The notes under the pieces were generated by a model. That model worked only from the letters and a program-made list of their open reading frames with translations. It ran no database searches and was not told where the DNA came from. From Hedera helix (lineage: Eukaryota > Streptophyta > Magnoliopsida > Apiales > Araliaceae): a stretch of 64,000 nucleotides of DNA. The position numbers and the translations under genes are program-made. Positions 62,576-64,000 of this stretch are shown piece by piece (the stretch's first letter is position 1; each line of letters begins with the position of its first letter). The stretch covers positions 3,034,001 to 3,098,000 of the forward strand of contig OX359264.1 in assembly GCA_947179155.2 (NCBI GenBank). Reading direction: 5' to 3'.

Positions 62576-64000
62576 TGTAATATCCCGGATATTTAAATGA
62601 ATTAGAAATAAAATATTTAATATTTAATAAAGGTTGGAATTTGATAACCTAGTAGTGATAGATAAATAGAGGTCCAAATTAAATTTAACGGATTAACTTA
62701 GATATGGTGATATCAAAATTTTTGATAAGTTAGCAAGTAAAGTGATAATTCAATAAACTTGACTAACAGCAAGTCTAATTAAATTAAGAGAATTAATTAG
62801 TGGAGTTATGTAATTATGCGACGTGGTTGAGTGTAAATTAAATATGTATTTATATGAATATATATATATGCGTGCATATTTAGTAACATAATTTAATGGT
62901 TAATTAAATTGTGATAAATAGATAGATTAATATTAAATTAATCTAAATTTGAATTAAAAGGTTTATTGTGGAATTAATTTATTCATTAATCAACAATTAT
63001 GCAAATTGTTGATAAATTATTTGTGAGGAATAATTATGTAAATTATATAATTATAAATTATATAAAGTAGTTGAATTAATTAAGGGAGATTAGTAATTGT
63101 ATATATGTACAACATTTAATTTCATATATATGTACATATATATAAAGAGATTAAATTAATTAAGTAATTTTAAATGGTAATTGAATATATTAAATGAATA
63201 TATTCTATAATTAAATAAATCATTGTAAATGATTTATGAGAGTGAGAAATTTAATTATACAATTATTTGTGTAATATTAATTAAATAATTAAATAAATTA
63301 TTTAAATAAGAAATTGAGTAAATATATTATTATTTCAATGTATTTTCGGGTAAATGGAATTATTTCCATAATTGATGAGAAATGAATTATTTAATGTAAA
63401 TATATTAAATAATTTAATTTATGGCCTAAATAATATATATTAAATTATATATTGTATTTATTTTAATTTCATAATTTATTGTGAAATTGTTTTCGAGGTA
63501 TGGTAATGTGTATAAATAATATATATAGATTATATATATTATTATTAGCAAACACACTCTAAAGTTTAATATCAAAATAATTGACAAGTTGTCATGAATT
63601 AAATATTCAATTAAATTGAATATAATGAGTGAATTAAATTTTATAAATTAATTAATATGATAATTAATTAATGTAAATAATGTAAAATATTATTAATAAT
63701 ATTATTAGTCCATTTAGTAATTTAATACTTATGGGTTAGAATATTTAATTATTTATTCAATCTAATTATTTATTTAATCATGGATTGAATAATTAATGTG
63801 TAAATTATTAAATTAACCCAACATGGGTCAATTAATAGCCCAAATGAAGAATAATAAAATTTGACAATTTAGTAGCCCAAACAATTTAATAGAAGCCCAA
63901 TTGGTATTTTAAATTAAAGCCCAATGCTTGGCCCACTTGAAAAATACTTTATAAAACTATTAATTCTTAAAAAAAATGGCATGTGACAAACATTTTGGGA
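62576..64000 (+). repeat. Right LTR of the LARD-like element, truncated by window end
   Basis: It starts TGTAATATCCCGGATA and repeats the first 1.42 kb of the left LTR almost exactly; about 2.97 kb should lie beyond the window. Confidence 0.93.

Larger units (their letters stand above)
55732..64000 (+). mobile_element. Large non-autonomous LTR retrotransposon (LARD-like), 3' end outside window
   Basis: Order: left LTR 55,732-60,123, primer binding site 60,127-60,138, internal DNA to 62,575, polypurine tract 62,561-62,571, right LTR from 62,576. LTRs of about 4.4 kb with a short, non-coding internal region are the hallmark of LARDs, which depend on proteins from autonomous relatives. No gag or pol frame is present; the longest internal open frame is about 73 codons. 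The sequence TTTCGGGGACGAAATTTTTA just before the polypurine tract is a familiar pol-end/PPT neighbourhood of plant Ty3/gypsy elements, pointing to that superfamily (inference). The target duplication cannot be tested because the right end is missing. Confidence 0.87.

Overview
This is a stretch of nuclear chromosome from a eudicot plant. The evidence is split genes with GT-AG introns, plant-only gene families (YCF3-interacting protein, GALS galactan synthase, GASSHO-type receptor kinase), very AT-rich spacers full of TA and TAA microsatellites, and many small plant transposons plus LTR retroelements. I cannot name the species from sequence alone.

Layout. Positions 1-9,000 are retroelement-derived: the 3' part of one LTR (1-1630), then an LTR (3822-8863) into which a second LTR of the same family inserted in the opposite orientation (4273-6868, perfect 5-bp target duplication). 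From 10.4 to 17.2 kb lie two plus-strand genes: Y3IP1 (photosystem I assembly, six exons, with a nested pair of small transposons in its third intron) and a single-exon Ser-rich plant protein of unknown function. A transposon-rich spacer follows. Then come three minus-strand genes: GALS1 (pectic galactan synthesis, 21.1-23.6 kb), a DNA-3-methyladenine glycosylase I (31.1-33.0 kb) and a 629-residue RING-finger protein (39.2-43.8 kb). A plus-strand gene for an 81-residue membrane-associated protein follows at 45.4-47.2 kb. At 48.2-50.2 kb is a wrecked GASSHO-type LRR receptor kinase. Past 50 kb there are no host genes: a Harbinger-type element whose middle is about 1 kb of TAA-type repeat (51,876-53,285), another LTR fragment, and a retrotransposon that fills 55,732 to the window end.

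That last element is the most striking object. It has a left LTR of about 4.4 kb, a textbook tRNA-iMet primer binding site, only about 2.45 kb of non-coding internal DNA, a polypurine tract and a right LTR cut by the window end. It looks like a large retrotransposon derivative (LARD). Over the 1.4 kb where both LTRs can be compared, I found one substitution plus a small difference at the very start, so the insertion is recent.

The host genes do not form a functional cluster: plastid photosystem assembly, cell-wall synthesis, DNA repair and ubiquitination are unrelated, as is normal in a plant genome. Exon boundaries were worked out by hand from splice signals, reading-frame continuity and family conservation. 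In all five multi-exon intact genes the phases close exactly, giving proteins of 264, 500, 395, 629 and 81 residues.
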